DNA of 9,440 bases. Source: Betaproteobacteria bacterium (lineage in GTDB: Bacteria; Pseudomonadota; Gammaproteobacteria; Burkholderiales; Burkholderiaceae_C). Made by a program: the position numbers and the translations under genes. Positions 7,019 to 9,440 of the stretch are shown here, in pieces. The notes beneath the pieces are model-generated. The model was not told the origin of the DNA. It ran no database searches and was given only the letters and a program-made list of their open reading frames with translations. Location: positions 1 through 9,440 of the forward strand of contig RGEP01000055.1 in assembly GCA_009918225.1 (NCBI GenBank), read 5' to 3'. Position 1 is the first letter of the stretch. Every line of letters begins with the position of its first letter.

Positions 7019-7756
7019 TCAGGCCGCTTCGGCCGAGGGCTTGGCCTCGACGGCACGGGCCGACAAGCGCCGTCCGATCAACAACACGAGCAGGGCCCCG
7101 GCCACACCGGCGCCATAGCGCACCAGATCGGTCTGGGGCACCTTGGGGAACCAGGTCCAGGCCTGGGTATCGGCCACAGCGGGATCGGTCACGAGCATGG
7201 TGCCGGCGATCCAGCCCAAAAGCATGCCACCGGCGGTGATGATGATGGGGAAACGGTCCATCAGCTTCATCACGAATTGGCTGCCCCAAACGATGATGGG
7301 AATGCTCACCACGAGACCGAAGATCACCAGGGACATCTTGTGTTCACCGCCGGCACCTTCTGCCGCACCGGCAATGGCGATCACGTTGTCGATGCTCATG
7401 ACCAAGTCGGCGACGATCACGGTTTTCACCGCGGCCCACAGGCGATCGGACCCCTCGATGTTGCCGTGGGCGTCTTCGTCACCGGGGGCCAACAGCTTCA
7501 CGCCAATCCACACCAGCAACAGGGCACCCACGATCTTGAGGAACGGGATGGCCAACAGGGTCAGGGCGAAGAACACCAGGATCACGCGCAGGCCTACCGC
7601 GCCGGCTGTGCCGTAGATGATGCCCATGCGGCGCTGCGCTTCGGGCAGCTTGCGGCAGGCCAAGGCGATGACCACCGCGTTGTCGCCACCCAGGACGATG
7701 TCGATGAGGATGATCGCCAGAACGGCGGAAAGAAAGTCAGCGGTGAGGAAGTCCAT
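7019..7756 (-). CDS. TerC/Alx-family membrane protein (YjbE-type), probable manganese exporter, riboswitch-controlled
   Basis: A 245-residue inner-membrane protein with about seven hydrophobic segments in two similar halves. Each half carries the acidic motif of the TerC family: LGGDNAVVIAL (Asp25, with Asp19 before it) and ADLVMSIDNVIAIA (Asp117, Asp123). Characterised relatives (E. coli Alx, Bacillus YkoY/YceF) export manganese or supply it to exported enzymes. A yybP-ykoY-type manganese riboswitch lies in the leader, which strongly supports that role over the historical tellurium-resistance label. I chose the ATG at 7756 because family members start at this point (M-D/E-F-L), although it lacks a clear Shine-Dalgarno. 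An in-frame ATG at 7816 has GAAGG nine bases upstream and would add 20 residues with no family counterpart and atypical codons. A second TerC-family gene lies upstream in the same orientation, 284 bases away. Confidence 0.9.
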   Translation of the reverse strand: MDFLTADFLSAVLAIILIDIVLGGDNAVVIALACRKLPEAQRRMGIIYGTAGAVGLRVILVFFALTLLAIPFLKIVGALLLVWIGVKLLAPGDEDAHGNIEGSDRLWAAVKTVIVADLVMSIDNVIAIAGAAEGAGGEHKMSLVIFGLVVSIPIIVWGSQFVMKLMDRFPIIITAGGMLLGWIAGTMLVTDPAVADTQAWTWFPKVPQTDLVRYGAGVAGALLVLLIGRRLSARAVEAKPSAEAA

Positions 7757-7823
7757 GCTTGCAAGGGTGTTCGGTTTGCGCCTTGCCGCGGACCCGAGGC
7801 CGCGCGATGTCTGCATGGATGCG

Positions 7824-7864
7824 GACCTTCGAGCGGCGCCTTGCCTACGGCGCTGTCGAAGGTC
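7824..7864 (-). promoter_or_regulatory. Expression-platform hairpin of the manganese riboswitch
   Basis: On the - strand GACCTTCGA (7864-7856) pairs perfectly over 9 bp with TCGAAGGTC (7832-7824), with an inner GCGCC/GGCGC stem (7849-7853 with 7836-7840) and an 8-base loop. The 5' arm contains CCTTCGA, which is also the 3' strand of the aptamer's closing helix, so the two structures exclude each other. The 3' arm contains GAAGG, a Shine-Dalgarno-like sequence nine bases before an in-frame ATG at 7816. No T-run follows, so translational control is more likely than intrinsic termination. Confidence 0.7.
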
Positions 7865-7990
7865 TTGCTCAGCGTGCCGTGGACACGCCTGATGCACCGG
7901 AAGCCGCGTGGAGCCGGCTGTCGTGGTGACGATGCATCAAACTGCGTCGGGCCTTGGGCCCGAATGCAGCCGGGAGCTACTCCCCTTCAA
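7856..7990 (-). promoter_or_regulatory. yybP-ykoY manganese riboswitch (aptamer)
   Basis: On the - strand the 5' segment reads TTGAAGGGGAGTAGC (starting at 7990) and the 3' segment GAGCAAGACCTTCGA (ending at 7856), the two conserved ends of the yybP-ykoY family. P1 pairs TTGAAGG with CCTTCGA (7 bp with one G-U). Inside, CCGGCTG (7967-7973) pairs with CAGCCGG (7914-7920), TCGGGCC/GGCCCGA (7957-7963 with 7947-7953) forms a perfect hairpin with a 3-base loop, a GTCACCACG segment sits at the usual internal position, and GCGTG/CACGC forms a hairpin just before the 3' motif. Members bind Mn2+ and turn on Mn-export genes. It precedes the TerC-family gene by 100 bases. Recognition is by eye; a covariance-model search against Rfam RF00080 would settle it. 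Confidence 0.85.
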
Positions 7991-8040
7991 AGGTGGGGAT
8001 TCTGTCTGTTCGGTGATGTCCCTGAATCGTTTGGGGCTGT

Positions 8041-8757
8041 TCAGGCCGGCGGGGCGGCGGCCTGGTCGCTGGTCTCGCTTTGGCGGGCTTGCCGTGCCTG
8101 CCGCCAGCGGCCTACGGCCACCACCAACAAGGCGCCCACCACCCCGGCCACATTGGCCCAGATGTGGGGCAGGTCGCCCCAACGCTCGGTGACCGCTGGG
8201 TCGGTCATGACCATTTCACCGGCCAAGAAGCCCAGCAGGGCTGCGCCCAGGGTGATGATGACCGGAAAACGCTGCATCACGCCCAAGAGCAAGGTGCTGC
8301 CGAACACGATGAGCGGAATGCTGATGGCCAAGCCCAGCACCAGCAGGGTGGTGTCGCCCTTGGCTGCCGCGGCCACGGCCAGCACGTTGTCCAGGCTCAT
8401 CACCAGGTCAGCCACCAAGATGGTGCGGATGGCACTGCCCATGCTGCCGTTTTCTTTGCCCACTTCGCCTTCGCCATCGTCGTCGCCACCCAAGAGGTCT
8501 ACGCCGATGTACAGCAGCAGCAGGCCGCCGATGATCTTGAGGAAGGGCAGGCGCAGCATGGCCGCGGCCACCACGGTCAGCAAGATGCGCAAGACGATGG
8601 CTGCGCCGCTGCCGAACAGGATGGCCTTCTTCTGTTGATGGGCGGGCAGCGAGCGCGCTGCCAGTGCGATCACCACTGCGTTGTCACCCGACAGCAGGAT
8701 GTTGGCGATGATGATGGAGCCGAGGCCGGCCCAGAAGGCGGCAGAGGAGAGGTCCAT
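8041..8757 (-). CDS. TerC/Alx-family membrane protein (YjbE-type), second paralogue
   Basis: A 238-residue inner-membrane protein of the same family as its downstream neighbour. It shares the two acidic motifs, LLSGDNAVVIALA with Asp25 and ADLVMSLDNVLAVA with Asp117 and Asp123, the linking PFLKIIGGLLL segment, and about seven membrane helices. It differs in having Asn at position 19 where the neighbour has Asp, in a Gly/Asp/Glu-rich cytoplasmic loop (about 90-104), and in an Arg/Gln-rich C-terminal tail. The ATG at 8757 is supported by GAAGGG seven bases upstream. The family suggests divalent metal (Mn) transport, but no yybP-ykoY motif is visible in the 140 bases between sucD and this gene, so the two paralogues appear to be under different control. 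The stop is 284 bases before the start of the riboswitch-controlled copy; co-transcription is possible. Confidence 0.9.
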   Translation of the reverse strand: MDLSSAAFWAGLGSIIIANILLSGDNAVVIALAARSLPAHQQKKAILFGSGAAIVLRILLTVVAAAMLRLPFLKIIGGLLLLYIGVDLLGGDDDGEGEVGKENGSMGSAIRTILVADLVMSLDNVLAVAAAAKGDTTLLVLGLAISIPLIVFGSTLLLGVMQRFPVIITLGAALLGFLAGEMVMTDPAVTERWGDLPHIWANVAGVVGALLVVAVGRWRQARQARQSETSDQAAAPPA

Positions 8758-8838
8758 GGTCGAGCCCTTCGCGAGGAGGTGGGGGCAGGGCCGGACGCCA
8801 TACCCGTGAAAACCTCATCAGTGTAGACCCTGATCGCC

Positions 8839-8876
8839 CCGCTGAACACCGTAGTTTTACGAACGGTGTCCAGCGG
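8839..8876. repeat. Long stem-loop between sucD and the TerC-family gene
   Basis: CCGCTGAACACCGT (8839-8852) and ACGGTGTCCAGCGG (8863-8876) form a 14-bp stem with a single mismatch position that is a G-U wobble on the - strand; the 10-base loop overlaps a nested dyad CGTA-GTTT-TACG (8850-8861). It starts 21 bases after the sucD stop. There is no T-run on either strand, so it is not a canonical terminator. It may stabilise the sucD mRNA end, weaken read-through, or be an operator for the next gene. Confidence 0.6.
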
Positions 8877-8897
8877 CCCTCCCCAGGGGCAGGAGGC

Positions 8898-9440
8898 TCA
8901 GAGCATGGCCTTGAGCAGCTTGGCCATCTCGGAGGGGTTGCGGGTGACTTTGAAGCCGCAGGCTTCCATGACCGCCAACTTGGCGTCTGCCGTATCAGCC
9001 CCGCCGCTGATCAGCGCACCGGCATGGCCCATGCGCTTGCCCGGGGGGGCAGTGACGCCGGCGATGAAGCCCACGATGGGCTTTTTCATATTGGCCTTGC
9101 ACCACTGCGCGGCTTCGGCTTCGTCGGGGCCGCCGATCTCGCCGATCATGATGACGGCGTCGGTGTCGGGGTCGTCGTTGAAGGCCTTCATCACATCGAT
9201 GTGCTTGAGGCCGTTGATCGGGTCGCCGCCGATACCCACGGCGCTGGACTGGCCCAGGCCGATCTCGGTGAGCTGGGCCACGGCTTCATAGGTCAGCGTG
9301 CCCGAGCGGCTGACCACGCCGATGCGGCCCTTGCGGTGGATGTGGCCGGGCATGATGCCGATCTTGATCTCTTCGGGGGTGATCAGGCCGGGGCAATTGG
9401 GGCCCAGCAGCAAGGCCTTCTTGCCGCCGGCGGCTTCCTT
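8898..9440 (-). CDS. sucD: Succinyl-CoA ligase alpha subunit, C-terminal part (cut by window end)
   Basis: SucD with SucC interconverts succinyl-CoA and succinate with nucleotide triphosphate formation in the TCA cycle. The last 180 residues are present; the family is about 290-300 long, so the CoA-binding N-terminal Rossmann part lies beyond the window. Diagnostic stretches are LGPNCPGLITP, IGIMPGHIH, VSRSGTLTYEAV, GIGGDPI, IMIGEIGG, FIAGVTAP and GKRMGHAGA; the His in the last motif, coded at 9024-9026, is the phosphorylated catalytic residue. The frame is open to base 9440; an apparent start at 9413 is an internal TTG (Leu). The stop is TGA at 8898-8900. sucC is expected just outside the window. 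The stem-loop at 8839-8876 follows the stop. Confidence 0.97.
   Translation of the reverse strand, partial: KEAAGGKKALLLGPNCPGLITPEEIKIGIMPGHIHRKGRIGVVSRSGTLTYEAVAQLTEIGLGQSSAVGIGGDPINGLKHIDVMKAFNDDPDTDAVIMIGEIGGPDEAEAAQWCKANMKKPIVGFIAGVTAPPGKRMGHAGALISGGADTADAKLAVMEACGFKVTRNPSEMAKLLKAML

Noticed and set aside
7277..8638. A 453-codon + strand frame spanning both TerC-family genes and their gap
   Set aside because: Both TerC proteins on the other strand carry complete family motifs; this frame is antisense to them and also runs across the riboswitch.
8770..8782. Anti-Shine-Dalgarno-like CACCTCCT in the leader of the first TerC copy
   Set aside because: It could pair with a ribosome site, but the neighbouring GAAGGG offers only a few pairs and no stable competing hairpin is evident.
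8758..8897. A second yybP-ykoY riboswitch before the first TerC copy
   Set aside because: Neither the GGGGAGTAG nor the GAGCAAGACC end motif is present; the stem-loop there has a different form.
9411..9413. Apparent TTG start of sucD inside the window
   Set aside because: The frame continues upstream to the window end, and SucD needs about 110 more N-terminal residues; TTG here codes for an internal Leu.

Overview
The window looks like ordinary chromosome from a high-GC betaproteobacterium of the order Burkholderiales, probably of the Comamonadaceae/Leptothrix-Rubrivivax type. This rests on the protein sequences (UvrA, SucD, MoaC, PglL, TerC) and on strong G/C preference at third codon positions; there is no marker gene to place it further. 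No phage, transposon, integron, CRISPR or tRNA signal was found.

Left part (1-1992, + strand): the 3' end of uvrA (nucleotide excision repair), then a complete dienelactone-hydrolase-family gene closed by a strong hairpin terminator with T-runs on both strands. Centre left (2037-4168, - strand): the two ends of a small SWIB-domain protein gene whose middle is missing and whose ends are out of frame, an unremarkable spacer, and a large exported M48 zinc metalloprotease with a helical-repeat tail. Divergent from the protease is moaC (molybdenum cofactor synthesis, + strand), which converges on the next block.

Right part (4812-9440, all - strand, so transcription runs right to left): sucD (TCA cycle, cut by the window edge), two TerC-family membrane proteins (probably manganese export), a type IV pilin, and a PglL-type oligosaccharyltransferase. 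The pilin stop codon directly abuts the oligosaccharyltransferase start codon, so the enzyme and its likely substrate are expressed together. The second TerC gene in transcription order is preceded by a good match to the yybP-ykoY manganese riboswitch. Downstream of the aptamer is a second hairpin that competes for the closing strand of the aptamer and masks a Shine-Dalgarno-like sequence.

I see no clearly undescribed multi-gene system. The points most worth a second look are the manganese riboswitch with its readable switching mechanism and in-frame upstream start codon, the deletion-broken SWIB gene, and the pilin/oligosaccharyltransferase pair.
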